A program made the translations under genes and the position numbers. Under the pieces are notes generated by a model. That model was not told the origin of the DNA and made no database searches. It saw only the letters and a list, made by a program, of their open reading frames with translations. 64,000 nucleotides of DNA from Antennarius striatus (lineage: Eukaryota > Chordata > Actinopteri > Lophiiformes > Antennariidae), in contig NC_090791.1 in the NCBI RefSeq assembly GCF_040054535.1, forward strand, positions 19,012,327 to 19,076,326, read 5' to 3'. Within the stretch, counting starts at the first letter, position 1; each line of letters begins with the position of its first letter. Shown one piece after another: positions 21,911 to 49,540 of this stretch.

Positions 21911-24051
21911 TCCATCCATCCATCCATTTTGTTACCCATGTATCATGCTGCCCTCCAATGCACTTGGTGTATTAAAATAAAAAGTATTTGAAGAATTTTG
22001 AAGTTTACTCACATTTTTAGACTGCTGTTATCATAAGCTTAACTGTATCTGTAACTGTATTACACATACAGTATATCTTGCCTGAATGTTCCTTGACTCC
22101 AGACTCAATAAAGTTTAGTGAACATTCCGGACGTTCAGCATAATGTAATGGTGAGTTATCAGATTCTTTAGTCTTCATCATTATCCAGAGGAAACAGGGA
22201 TGATTTTCTTCCTCATATCCCATCCTTCTATTAAGTTTCATGGATACTGGTCAAATACTTTTTGAATAATAAATACAACACACCAGCCACCAGCAAATGG
22301 ACACAGGTAAAAACACAACCTCCTTGGCAGACATAAACAGTAGAACGTTTTAGATGTTATTATGCTGACACTTGAGTGTTTTCTTGTGCAACAATCTTGT
22401 GTCAAATGATTTTCTCACCTTGATATTTACTCCTCCTTAACATGGACCAGTGTGTGTGTCTGACACAGTAAATGTATCAGACACACATACTGGTATAGAA
22501 CTGACCTGTTCATCCTACAAACTTATTGCGTCTTTGGCTGCAGGTTAAATAAAAAGATAAGATTGGATGGGGGCATGGCAGGTGTTCTGGGTTATACATT
22601 TCCGCCCAGATTCCATCCCATGATGACACTGAAGGTCATACGGATCGGAAGCGATTCTTAGTTGAAGAGGTAAAGGGGTGTTTCAGTCACCAGTCCCCCC
22701 TCTCTGCTGTAGCAGAGCAGTCTCTCTCTGAATTGTTCCAACCAATGGGGGATTAGATTTTGGGGCAGACCAGGATGACGCATCGGCCAGCATTAGTCTG
22801 AGTGAGACAACAAAGAGACGTCATCACAAGCTTCTTTTTGTCTCTCAGTAAGTAATGACATGGAGACATGGCTGCATCCAATGAAACATTTCAATGAATT
22901 CAGTTAGGGTGAATTAAAAAAAATTTCATTCCATCAACATTCAATTAATAAACAGTGAAAAATTTCCATGACTTCTGAACGCTGTCAGCAGACCAGAGTT
23001 TGCAGTACATAAGATTGAAATCCAGCTCAGAGATGTGATCATGATGTGGGCAGAAGTCAGACGACAACAACTCTCATTAGCAGCGGGCAAAAATGCGTAG
23101 AAGACACAAATGACGTTACTCTCACGTGGACTTTTGGTCAGGAGTTGTGTCACAACGGTTCATTAAGGCTGTGATTAAACAAAGCCAAAGGTCTGCTTTT
23201 ACAGCACAAGGCATCTTCTCTAAAACATATCAATATAAGACATCATTAGTTTCAAATTAAAAACAGTCTACCACATGCCCCACACCAGTAAGCTGTTTAG
23301 CACATCATTTAAATTGACAAGTGGTCTATTTGTGTTTGAATTCTCTCACCTCAACTCCTTTCATTAGTTGTAGGAATTCATCAGCAGTCACACATGGAGA
23401 GTGTACACACCATAGAATATAAGTTAAAGAGAAATGCATAGGCACATACAGTATATTCATACATTAGAAAAATTAGAAAAATTAGAATCAAGACAGCTTT
23501 GGACAAAGAGTAGCTAATCTGTGCATGTGTGAGCCCAACTCTGTCCTGTCCCACAGCTGCAAGAGCAAATCTAAACCCCTGGCACATAGATGTCATCACC
23601 AAGCACCAGCGGAGAGCAAATCAAGAAGGAAGCTCTAAAAGAAAGGCTAAACCTGGCAAAGGAAGCTGATGCAGCTATCGCTGACTGCAGTGACAGCAAT
23701 TTAAACTAATTCTAGGTAACGGTTGCCAACAGCAGAGGAGTGTGTGGTTGTGAACTGGAGTGACCCACAGGGTCCACTGCACAGTGTGGAACGGTCATTA
23801 AGAGTGGTGTTAAGGGGTCAGGAGGTGGGTGGGGCTCTGAGCCTATGGCTGTCGTTAAATGTCACAGTGAACGAACTCATTAAGGCAGAAAACAGGTATG
23901 GAGAACGGCGGTAGTGGTTTGCTTTAATACAGTCACAGTTCAAAATGATGAGGCTCCAGACGGGGTGGAGGACACGTGGGAGGAGGGGCAAAACACAGAT
24001 GACCTCACAGGGGTGCCTCCATCCATGTGTCCTCTCCTCAACAGTCTCCCC
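21911..24051. other. Intergenic / gna13 3' flank
   Basis: No gene recognised. The imperfect inverted repeat at 22446-22495 (accagtgtgtgtgtctgaca against its near complement) is probably MITE debris. The part next to 24051 is likely gna13 3' UTR, but I did not find a convincing poly(A) signal on the minus strand. Confidence 0.4.
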
Positions 24052-27000
24052 TCACTGCAGCATCAGCTGCTTGAGGTTATCGTGCAGAATGGTGTCCTTG
24101 ACGTCACGGAACACCAGACGGATGTTCTCGGTGTTGATGGCGGTGGTGAAGTGGTGGTACAGCGGCTTTTGCTGCTGCTCGCGCCGCTTCTTGCGAAAGC
24201 ACTCCACCAGGAAGCGCTGAACGTCTGCCAAGCTCGTGGGCTCACCCGAAAACTCCGGGAAGTAGTCTTTGATGGAAACCTTCTTCACCTTCTCCTCCAG
24301 CAGGTCCGTCTTGTTCAGAAAAAGGATGATGGAGACGTTGCTGAACACTCGGTTGTTGACGATGGTCTCAAAGATGTTGAGAGACTCGCTCAACCGGTTG
24401 GTGTGGCGGTCCTCCATCAGCACCTGGTGGTGTGACAGAGAGGGTATGGTTAGAGGTGATGATGAAAGAGTGAGTCTTGGAGCAGCAGGTCTGTTCGACA
24501 GAGTGATATTCCAAAGAATGTTTGTTCTTTTCTATACAACTGTAGCTAAAGCAGTCAGAGCAAACAAGTTGGTCCCCAAGGAATCCTGAAAATATTCTGC
24601 ATTGTTACTAGAAAAACGCTTCAACACACAACAAAATAACACAAGGCAGCAAATATTTTAAATAGTTAAACGTACCATTCAGTGTTGGGTCATGAATTTG
24701 AATTTTATGAACTCTTTAAAAACTAAAACTGTACTTGTTGGAGAAAAAAATTCAGATAAAATACCCTCTACTGTCTCAGAACTTGCCTTGAACACATAGA
24801 TCTCTGGATCGCCTACAGATCCTGATCTACAGGGTTCTATGTTAACTGAAAAACTGCTCAAAAATAAAAGGAACACTTAGATCACACAAGTTAGATCTCA
24901 ATGAATGAAATACTCTAATCTTTAGGAATTCCACAGTGTCATTTGTTGAGATCTGGATCAGGGCATCTGTCTGGACAGTCTATGGTGGGTTGTCATAGCG
25001 ACACCCCACTAAATCGGTCATACTGAAGGTCATGCTGCAGGAAACAACTTCTCCACAGCATCTCCAGACAGCACAGCCCCCACCAGAGGACATCAGCCTG
25101 ATTCTCACAGTGTGTGCAGAATCACACACACCAGTGACCTGCTGGAGGTCCTTCTGGAGGCCTCTGGCGGGGCCATCCTGTTCCTCAAAGAAGCCAATAG
25201 CAGCCATACTGCTGGGTTGTTGCCCTCATACACACCCTCCACCTCTCCTGGTGCACTGGCCCGTCTCCTGGCATCTCCTCCCTGCTCTTGACTCCGTGCT
25301 GGGAGACACTACACGTATGGACCTTCTAAAACCTAAAATGCCTAATGCCTCTAGGTTTGCTTTCATTGAGGTGACATTTTTTCTATCTCTGTGTGACATA
25401 TTTCACAAAGGGACACATCTTTGTTTTATTCTGGTGGAAAAGGTTTGAGAAATGTCTGGAAAAAATCATGACTTTTGTTTGAAACAGCTGAGGGAAGTGA
25501 GTTGGATCTTGTCTTCTCAGAAAAAATTATAGAAAAACTATTCCGCTGCTCACCTGATCGTATTCCGAGGAGGACACAAGAAAGAGGATAGAAGTCACCG
25601 AGTCAAAGCATTCAAACCAGCGCCTCCTCTCGGAGCGCTGACCTCCCACATCCACCATCTTGAAGGGCACATTCTTGATTTCGAAGACGTATTCATGAAT
25701 CCCCTTGGTAGGCTTCCTGGCCAGGAGAATGTCCTGCTGGCTGGGGAGGTAGTCCTGTGGTGTATCGAGAGCAGCGTTCATTTAACTACAATAAAATATA
25801 CATTACAGGTGCTCCTGAGATGCGAACATCTGACTTATGTACATCCGTAGATACGAACCGCTGATGTCTATTCATAAAATGTTGTATTGCGTTCGCAAGT
25901 TTGTCTGCGTATACCACATTTGTCTAGTTGTCCTGTCTATCGCAACCCCCCGCCAAGCAGCGCCGCTCCGTACGCGCATGTCCAACACTCACCTCCCTCA
26001 TCGGGCCCAGTTCGTTCTTGCAATTACAAACTGAAATTTAAAGGTCCCATATTCTACTTTTTTAAATTCATGTTAATCAGCTGCCAGATGTCCAACTACA
26101 CTGTATTTGAAATGTCTTGACCCAAACTGATCAGTGGTCCTCAGTATCTTTGATTAAATATTGATTAAATCACTTGCAGCTCAAAATGATTCGATTTAAT
26201 GGGCGTGCCTCTGAGCTCTCTATCAACACCCTATCCCCCCAAATGCCAAGTGAACGCACGTGCTCCCATCTGCTCGTTACCTGTTGTTTAAAAATTCAGT
26301 AACTTTGTTACTACGTATTTTGCTCTCGTTTTTCATGATACAATGTGCCCTCCTTCCTCACGATTAATGCGTTCCAGAAACCACATGTGATTAATGAATT
26401 CCCCGATTGAGCAACAAACTATTTATCTTATTATTTACGGTAATTTAAATGTTTATAAACCCTACCTATACTGATATTAAACCACCTTCTATCTACACTT
26501 TTGTGTATCACAGAGTCCGAGACTGATGGAATTTAGTACACTCCCAGATGCCGTCAGCCAATAGAATGCGTGCACGGTATCACGTGACTGCCTACTAAAA
26601 ACCTGTGATGAGGTGAAGTCGCAGAGCGTTAATGCACAAAGGCACATTTAAAACACAAAAGTGCTTTAAACAGTCTATAAGAGTGTGGGAAAAGGTAATA
26701 CAGATACAGGGTGGTATAATATCAGTGTGGATAGGGTCCAGAAACGTTTAAATTACTGTAAATATTAAGATAGTTTGTTGTTATATCGCGGAATTCGTTA
26801 ATCGCATGTGGTTCCTGGAACGCATTAACCGCGAGGAACGAGTGCGCACTGTACTCTTAAGCAATTGTAAATAAGATAGAAATCCTTGACTGACGACAGT
26901 GAGTATCTATTAGGCTCTAAAGAAAGACTGAAGCTGTTTTTTAATGAGCGGTGTCGTCGCTTTGTATACAAGAAGCTCTAAGATCACTTAAAAGAGCTAA

Positions 27001-28529
27001 AGTTGCTTTTATTCATCAAACACAAAAAAACAGTTCTGATAGCGTCTTCATCTGCTATGAAACTGGTTATGTGTTATGATGCTATGATGCTGAGGATATG
27101 CCTTCCACGGACACACACACATACAAGACTGAAGTGGAGTTAACTAGTTAGCCAAATGCTAACTGACTTCAACAGCTTGCGAGGTACTTTCAGTGTGCAG
27201 CTCTGAGGGTCATTACTACACACTGCTACCTTAGCCTGAACACTAACTCCAGCTTGGGGATGACCACGCTCTTAGTAGACATGTCAATCAATCAATATGA
27301 CTCAGGATACGTTGATCATTCTGTCAATCACGCCAGAGATGACGTCGGGTACAGTGCTGTTATGAATCGGTACTATTTATTTGAAAATATTACATATACT
27401 GTATTTATTGATGCAGGAAGCATGTTTTCCAGATTCTAGGAGTTGGTAGGGTTAGTTAGGCCCACTATGTATATGTAAAGACCTGAAAAAATGTGTTTTT
27501 CATAATCACGACCTTTGATACTAAATAACGACCTTTAAACAATTCATCTTATGAAAAGCCTCTCAGAACACGTTGAGTTCTTAAATTGGGGGACCTCCCT
27601 CTATGCACTGTTATCAAAAATAAAATATTTTCAGCCAAATCAGCAAAAGACAATTATGAAAAAATAATATTAAGGAAGATCTCATAAATGTGAGGAACAA
27701 ACAACCTGTCCTCTTCAACAGTGATTTCTTTCTCTTTTATTCCCAACAGCTGTACATGTTTTTGAAAACTGCATACAGCCATAATTCACACAAAAAAGTT
27801 TCAGTAATCATCTTGTACATTGCCTGAGAGCTCGTGAAACCCTCTGCTGAACTTTGTACTGTGTTTGCTGTGTACAAGCACACAAGTTCCATGGAAGCAC
27901 TGGGAATGTGTGAACGGAAAAAAAGGGAAGTCTTTGGAAAAATATGCTATTTGTGTGCATGTTTTAATGTGTTCACGTGTTCAAGATCAGCATGGTTTGT
28001 GTCAGGAATGAGTCATTGGATTGTCAGGAATTTGAAGACACACATGCACACACACGCACACCCCTGTACAACTACTGAAATTGATGGTGCTTCTACTGCT
28101 ATTAATCATTTCCCTTTTTTCTTGGAATGAAGGCACGGATTGGCAAACAGGATGGGGGCCGATGCAGAGTGAGCAGTGAACGTGATGTAGTGAGTGTCAA
28201 TAAGAACAAGTCAGTGTGGAACTGGCAACTGAGTGAAGGAAGACAACGTCTACATTTAAACATGCTGTCACACCTCCCCTGTGCTGCCCCGCCAGAAGGG
28301 GTACTTACCGACTGTCCAAGCTTTTCCAAGTTGTCCAAGAAATATTTGACTGACTCCCCCTAAGATAAAAAAGGTAGGGAGAAGAGAAAGATAGACAGAG
28401 AGCGAATGAGTGAGAGTGAGGAGAAAAATGAGGAGGAAGGGATGAAGAGGAAGAAGAGTGCGAGAGAATGAGTTTGTATGAAGTACACCTTTAGCTATTT
28501 AGGAACACTTATGATGCCAAAATAGCATG

Positions 28530-28586
<57 letters not shown>

Positions 28587-28914
28587 TCCATGCATGTGCA
28601 TACAGGTATTGGGAGTTTAACCTCCTTTAATGTTAATGTAATTTTGCTGTTACATAATTGTTCCGTCTATATTGACGGAACAATTATTGATTCCAATATT
28701 CAGCTTTTTTTGTTAATTTTTGGAATCAGTGGATTTTGTTTGATTGCAGGTGAATGTGATTTTTCTTGTAGTTGGACTTTATATTGATGAAGTTTCTTCA
28801 TTATATAATTTTGTTGCTTTTAAATCTCTTCATAATTTGCTACTTTTACTGTCTTAACTTTCTGTGACTGAAACCAAGACTTACTCCCCAAATTTTCATC
28901 ACAATCAATGATGA

Positions 28915-28959
<45 letters not shown>

Positions 28960-31900
28960 TGTGTGTGTGTGTATGTGTGTAATCTGTATACGTGTATGTA
29001 TGCATGCATGTAACAGTGACAGTACTTGGTGACAAACTACAGCACACTGAAAGTAAAAGGGAGCGAGAGCATCCAGTGGAACTGGTTAGGCCTTATCTCA
29101 TCCAGCCTACAGCTCAGTGTTTACAGAATGTGTGTGTGCTGACACCACAACAGACCTTTCTCCAATACATGAGCACAGCTTCATGTTAGTGCTAACTGTG
29201 TTTACCATAATTTTCTCAATCTAATGTATATTCAATCATTGTAAGAAATCACACATTTTAATGAAAAGCATGGAACAAATACAATAACTGTACAAAGTTA
29301 AAGATGAATTTGAGCAATAGAATCCATCTGTTAAATTAATGTATATATGTTATCCCATATTTACTCGTTTTCATTTTTGAACCAATAAAGGTGTGTGTGT
29401 GTGTGTGTGTGTCTTTTTATGCCCTGAGTTATGTTTAGATAGGGGTCAAAAATATCACAGCTGAGGTAGCAGCTGACGACTAGTTTAAGATGCAAACCTT
29501 GACCTGCTGAGAATAAGACAAAACCATATAAAGAAAAGGGTTTTACTCTTGAGACAATATACCATAAGTGGTGCATTGCTGATATTTTTGTCCCCCATCC
29601 TCTAGGACACATTGTAAACAGGGACTGCCCAACTGAAATAAAAAGAGATTTCAGCAGAGACATGTTGAGAACGGGGTGGAGATCTGTAACTGATCACATC
29701 ACTGTCCGTTCTCCTCGCGAGTAAAACGTACAACTGTTGTCTTTTTCTTTTTGTGTGAGTTTTTCAATGTTTTTAGGTTGCTTGAACCTGACACCATCAT
29801 CACTATCCTGAATGCCTTTGGCCAAGATCGATATTAATCCTATATTCCACAAAGTCATACAGACACAAACTCACTAGCTGGAACTCTCTCCGGCGGTCAT
29901 AGGCACTCTGGATGCCCTCATCGGCCCAGAGGGCTCGGATGGATGGCAGGTAGTGCTGGAAGACTTTTGTTTCTACCATGCCATGGCCACTAGCCATCGC
30001 TGTCCGAGTGTCAAATGCCATCATGGTGTGCCCGTGCTGCTGGTTGGAGTGGTTACCCCATGGGATGTGGAGCTTCTCTCGGGCATCCACCAGCACTCGA
30101 ATACCTAAAGGATGTAAGAAAGCAATCAATTTACTAACTAAATTACTAACTACAATTTTAAGAGAAAAAAATAATGTAGGGCAACTTTGGATGTCTTCAG
30201 GAACCTGACTTCAAAATCAAACACCAGTTTGTTAGAGGTGCAGAGTGTCCCTAAAGGAGGAACATCTCCACAGAAACAGCCACAGATGTTTATTTCACAT
30301 CAGCATGATCCTGCAGACACCAACAACAACGTGGGTTACACCGATGGCTTTCCCACCGAATTTCTTAATCAGATATTATACCACTCCATACGATGAAAGT
30401 CACAATCACTGTAAAGCTGTGTTGACACTGGACATTTATGTTGCCTCACCGACTTGTCCTTCGCTTGCAGTGGCCAAATTCAAGATTTGTTTTGGGGGAT
30501 TTTTCACACCAGGAAAAGGACACACACTTCCAGACTTGACTGGACAATAAATGAGTGTAACTCGGTCCAAGATATTTCTGCTAATTCTGAGCTGATGGCA
30601 CTGCAGGATAGCCCTGACTGACCTCAAAATTGCCCTTTCTTCAGGTTTCATCAAAACATAAAGAAAGTCTTTTTTGAAATCTTTAACTGGGAGTCTTTGC
30701 AGATGCAATAGAACTACTTTGACTCACGTTGCTGTGGTGTATGATCTGTAACATAAAACAGTCTTCCAGAACCTCATCCGTTTGACTGTTCAGCTTACAT
30801 ATCAAATTGATCGTCAATACATGTTTGGTACAACTGGTTAATCAAAAATCTGACCATGATCTACAAACTACACTTTGGTTTAGAGTTATTGCACTTTGTA
30901 AATTGATAAATATGAAACAGTAAAAGTTTTAAAAGTTTTGAAAGCTATTTTACATTATACACATACATTTTACGCAGTATTGAATATTATACACGTGCGC
31001 TTACTTCTTGTTTCATTCAGCATAATTAGTAAAAAAGACCTAATAATAATAATAATTTTTAAAAAAGCAACATCCAAAATTAACTTTTTGACTAACCAGC
31101 TAAATAGATCGAACGGCCACGATCATTTTTGAGTGGTTTTTGAGAAAATTAAAGGCTTTTTGGGTGTGCATTATAGTGCGAAAAATACTCTAATTCCTTT
31201 TTCTAATCGAGTTACATTAAGTTCTACCCATAATCCAGGGCGACACCAAAGCAGAATTATTTCTGATATATTGATAAATGGCCGGGTAAAAGACAATTCA
31301 GGAATTTAACTGAAATTCAACTCAACAGGTGATAAATAAAAAAGCACAAATAAAAGGTCAAGATAGGTATGGGTCCCTGAACACAACATTCTGCTCTCAA
31401 CCAGACAGTGATCACCCTAATCTTCTCACAGTCCATGTAGTCTGGTCTCCTGGTCCTGAAAGAACCCTGATCTCTGAAGAATGCCCAGCTGACACCAACA
31501 TACAGGAGTTGTGACTCATGGTCACATTTATGACGATGCTTTTCCTTATTATGGTAACGACACACCGAGCATGACTCTTCCTCATCCTGCAACCAGACTC
31601 CTTCATCACCTGAGTACAACACACATGCAGGGCCTGTACACATCTGGAGAGAGACAGAAATGATGTGTGATGGGCAGCCGTGTGTCAGTCCACCTCCTGG
31701 ACCCTTAACAGCTCCCGGGGCGCCTCAGCAGCGACCAGGAGGACTGACCACTGATATAAAATGGGACTCAAAAATATTGCTTAGGATTGCTCTGGATGGG
31801 TCCTGTTGGGTTTCTCTGTCTGTTAAAGCGCTTTGAAATGTCTGCTGATGTGATTAAGCACAAATTGAATTTTAAACTTCAAACCAGATTTCATTTCATT

Positions 31901-32777
31901 TCATATTTCAACATCTTTTGCTTAATCTCCCAACATGGATTCTAATCAAAAACACTTCAAAGAGGACATTCCTCCATCAAACCCACTCACACAAAAACCA
32001 CTAAAAACAACAAGGAATTACAAAATCCTGCAACAACCTTGTCATAAAACCCATCAATGAGGATTTTTTTTTACAGGGGATCAATTATTGGATGTTTGCA
32101 AACAGGCCATCCCACACATTATAGGTGATGTCATCATGGCAGGAGTAAACTTGGAAAGAAAGGAACACCACCTCAGTACCCGAACCTGAAACCTGCTCGG
32201 AACATCTGGAACCAGGAGTTCACAGTTCGGTCATTCATGGTTCGGTTCGTCCCTGGACGATCAGAGTCGCTGCCCCCCAGTTCCCCGGCTCCCCCCTCAG
32301 CGGAGACAGACGCAGATAACATGGGCGTTTCTTCTCCAGCTAACCCGCTAGCTTTGTCCAACACACAAGTGTCCCTCCAGCAGCTAGCATGGCTGCAACT
32401 TACTACTCACGACACTCAACTCGGCGACCGACACAGACGTTTCCACAATACAGCTTCACAAAGATAATTTCATGGACTCTCAGTGTAGCCTTACCTTTAA
32501 TAACATTACTAAAAATCGTGGCTCTGAATTCTTCTTTGGCCTTCTGATCGTAGTCCTGCCCATGGATAATGCGCATCTGCTTGAGGAACGTAGACTTGCC
32601 GCTCTCGCCTGCTCCGAGTAGTAAGATCTTTACGAGCCTTTTTACATAAGTCTTATCTCGATTAATACACTTATCTATCTCTTTAGATTTACGCAACTGT
32701 TCTACTTCACCGCTTGTTAGGATACAATTCGGGAAACATACAGATAAAACTGAGCGGGACGGCAGGAAATCCGCCAT
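24052..32777 (-). CDS. gna13: Guanine nucleotide-binding protein subunit alpha-13
   Basis: Heterotrimeric G-protein alpha subunit of the G12/13 class, which couples receptors to RhoGEFs at the plasma membrane. Coding exons on the minus strand are 32777-32495, 30104-29875, 28359-28309, 25754-25554 and 24423-24052, all GT-AG and in phase, giving 378 codons (mammalian protein 377). Visible features: N-terminal Cys14 and Cys18 (palmitoylation sites in G-alpha-13), P-loop GAGESGKST at 55-63, switch I R-K-P-T-K-G at 201-206, switch II D-V-G-G-Q-R at 223-228 with catalytic Gln227, NKTD base-recognition motif at 292-295, T-T-A-I-N-T-E-N near the end, C-terminus L-K-Q-L-M-L-Q. The third exon is only 51 nt (17 codons). 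Residue 211 is Val (codon GTC) where I recall Asp in the mammalian protein. It is divergent to rgs9 and convergent to slc16a6. The a or b paralogue is undecided. Confidence 0.97.
24850..25480. mobile_element. Possible Tc1-like MITE in gna13 intron
   Basis: Starts with an aaataaaaggaacact end known from abundant fish Tc1-like elements, and the interior (gggttgttgccctcatacac and gtctcctggcatctcctcc) resembles parts of the same family. The right end is uncertain. Confidence 0.4.
26339..26853. mobile_element. Pogo/Tigger-like foldback MITE, copy 3
   Basis: A 515-bp element between TA dinucleotides. The left arm (about 26341-26510) and right arm (about 26680-26852) are long imperfect inverted repeats, so the whole element could fold back. 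Shared words with copies 1 and 2 include agccaatagaatgcg and tatcacgtgac. It lies in the gna13 intron between the 51-nt exon and the 201-nt exon. Confidence 0.75.
26854..28308 (-). other. gna13 intron remainder, nothing recognised
   Basis: AT-rich non-coding sequence with short frames only. Confidence 0.45.
28531..28585. repeat. (GT)n microsatellite
   Basis: About 55 bp in a gna13 intron. Confidence 0.95.
28654..28687. repeat. Short perfect hairpin
   Basis: The 14-bp arms (ATAATTGTTCCGTC and its complement) enclose the 6-nt loop TATATT, in a gna13 intron. Confidence 0.85.
28916..28980. repeat. (GT)n microsatellite
   Basis: About 65 bp of GT with minor interruptions, in a gna13 intron. Confidence 0.95.
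29391..29412. repeat. Short (GT)n tract
   Basis: About 22 bp of GT in a gna13 intron. Confidence 0.9.
30105..32494 (-). other. gna13: gna13 intron 1
   Basis: Non-coding. The part near exon 1 (about 32230-32480) is richer in G+C. At about 31780-31870 a short tail resembles the 3' end of L2-like LINEs (gttaaagcgctttgaaatg). Nothing else was recognised. Confidence 0.45.
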
Positions 32778-33600
32778 CTTTGAAACAACTTCATCGATAC
32801 CGACAGCGCGTGAGGCCGAACGAGCCGCTCCGCGGTGCGTTCAGGGGCTGTAGGAAAGAATCCACTCGGGTTTGACAGGAGAAGTGCGACCAGCGACACC
32901 CTGTCCTGAGTCAGAGCTCAGCCTGGAAGTTGTCCGTCTGGTTGTTGGTTTTTAAATGAAATCCATCGATTTAAACATTAAAAAAATTATGTTCTCACTC
33001 ATCAAAAGAAAAACAGCACATTGTTATTTTTAAGTAGTCCCATCACGCTGTCACACTGTCACCAACTCCACCCACTACCTGTCAATCAATCGCCAAACCA
33101 ATCACGGTGCATCTGTCAGAAGGAATCACGTGAACAATTTGGCGCAAGTCAACCGCTAATACTATTATCAGACTGCTGTTAGGAGAACAAATAACTATAC
33201 ATGGACTTCCCAGTTAACATAATTTTGAGCAGAGAGTCCAAACAGCAGGAACGACACAGAAAAGGGCAATGAATTCTGAGTGAAACTAGCTGGCTACCAC
33301 CAACAGTCTGTCCTGCTATGGTTTCCATTTGGAATTGGACAATCGATGCAGTATCCAAAATGCTCCTCGGGGATCTGACAGAAACGGTCTTTAAGTAACT
33401 ACATACAGTGCTGTTCATGTAGTCAGCTAACAGAACTATCACTTCTCTAAAATTTATTTTCCACTTCCTCTTTTGACAGGTGCCTTTTCTCATGATAAGC
33501 TTTCTTTCTACAGTTTGCCTGCTAATATTCACCTACGGCTTCGCAATGTGCGCCCAGCGCAATCCATGATTTGCCAACACAAAGTCGTTACGTCACCACG
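32778..33600. other. gna13 5' flank / divergent intergenic region
   Basis: The first 100 bp upstream of the gna13 ATG are CpG-rich (gacagcgcgtgaggccgaac), fitting a 5' UTR and promoter. A cluster near 33060-33140 (caatcaatcgcc, ccaatcac) contains CCAAT-like words. No gene recognised. Confidence 0.45.
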
Positions 33601-33639
33601 TTGATTTTTGACTACGTTCGATGCACTTGGCTACGGATA

Positions 33640-34225
33640 CCGATTCCGAAGCGGGACAACAATCAGCCATCTCCTCTACATGGATGACATCAAGCTGTAT
33701 GCCAGGAATGAGCAAGAAACCGACTCACTTGATTCACAACACCCAGATCAACAGTGACGACATAGGGATGTGATTCGGATTAGACAAATGTGGCCGGATG
33801 GTATCAAGAAGAGGCAAGATGATCAGAACTGAAGGGGTTGACCTACCAGGGGGCAGGATAGGAGACATCCAGGTCAGGAAGAATACCTTGGAATCCCACA
33901 GGCTAATGGCAATCATGAGGAGGCTGCAAGGAAGTCATCCACAGCCAAATACCTCCAGAGAGGTATTTGAGAGAGTAAGTCCTGAGAAGTCAGCTGAATG
34001 GTAAGAACAAGGTCAGAGCCATGAACATGTATGCCAGTCATCAGATACCCCACTGGGATCATAGGCTGGCCAAAGGAGGAGATAGGAGCCACAGTTATCA
34101 AGACTAGAAAGCTCCTCACCATGCACGGGGTTTCACCCCAAGTCCAGCATCCTGAAGCTGTACACTAAGCAGAAAGAGGGAGGCCGAGGACTAGTGAGCA
34201 TCAGGGCCACTGTCCAGGAAACCTT
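33640..34225 (+). mobile_element. Non-LTR retrotransposon RT fragment
   Basis: The frame at 33667-33735 reads through a catalytic Y-M-D-D box followed by I-K-L-Y-A. Downstream frames read C-G-R-M, R-T-E-G-V-D-L-P, P-Q-A-N-G-N-H-E-E-A, R-A-M-N-M-Y-A-S, K-T-R-K-L-L-T-M-H and K-E-G-G-R-G-L-V-S, the C-terminal half of a LINE reverse transcriptase with a restriction-like endonuclease (R4/Rex6- or R2/NeSL-like). Several frameshifts; dead. It lies between gna13 and rgs9, which start on opposite strands. Confidence 0.65.
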
Positions 34226-34249
34226 TTTTTAAATTTATACATACATACT

Positions 34250-34395
34250 GTACAGTTTATACTGTGCATATATATAATATGTATACATATATGTGTGTAT
34301 TAAATATGTATATATATATATATATGTAGTGTGTGTGTGTATATGTATATATACATTTATGTATATATTTGCGTGTGTGTGTGTGTTTATATATA
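34250..34395. repeat. TA/TG low-complexity tract
   Basis: Alternating tatata, tgtgtg and tacata words about 600 bp before the rgs9 start codon. Confidence 0.9.
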
Positions 34396-34977
34396 CGTAC
34401 AATTCTGCTGGATATTTCTGCTATCCGTGTAAGTAACTGTATGACCAGGATAAAGCGCATTCATCATTCACACTCATTTACACAGTGGTGGCAGCATCAC
34501 CTGCTCATTAGCAGAGCTACTCATTCAGACGGTCAAAGACCATTTAAACAGACAGTGGGAACACATCTGGATTTTATATGATGCTTACAGTCAAAGTCAG
34601 CTGCAGAATCTCTGGAACAGAACCACCAACCAGTGTTCCTCTGGCTGTTTATGCCATTCTAGTTATTTAATATTTTTGTCATATCTTGTTATGCAAATGA
34701 GCTAAAAGGTTAATAATACCATTCACTCTCACTTTAAGTGAATGAACACACTATCCAAGTCCAGACAAGCTCTTCTCTGACAAATGAGGACAGAGGGTTT
34801 CTTCAGCTGATTGGTGGATACCTGCAGCCTGCCCATCCTGAGGTAAATCCCCATAGAGGAGTCTGACTGACTCCACTGCATGCTCAGTCTTCTGTAGCAC
34901 TCAGATATATAAGTGCCACATTTAAGACCAGAAGTTTTCTCCTTGACCCCTGATTTGGTTTTCATCTATCTGCAAAT

Positions 34978-49540
<14,563 letters not shown>

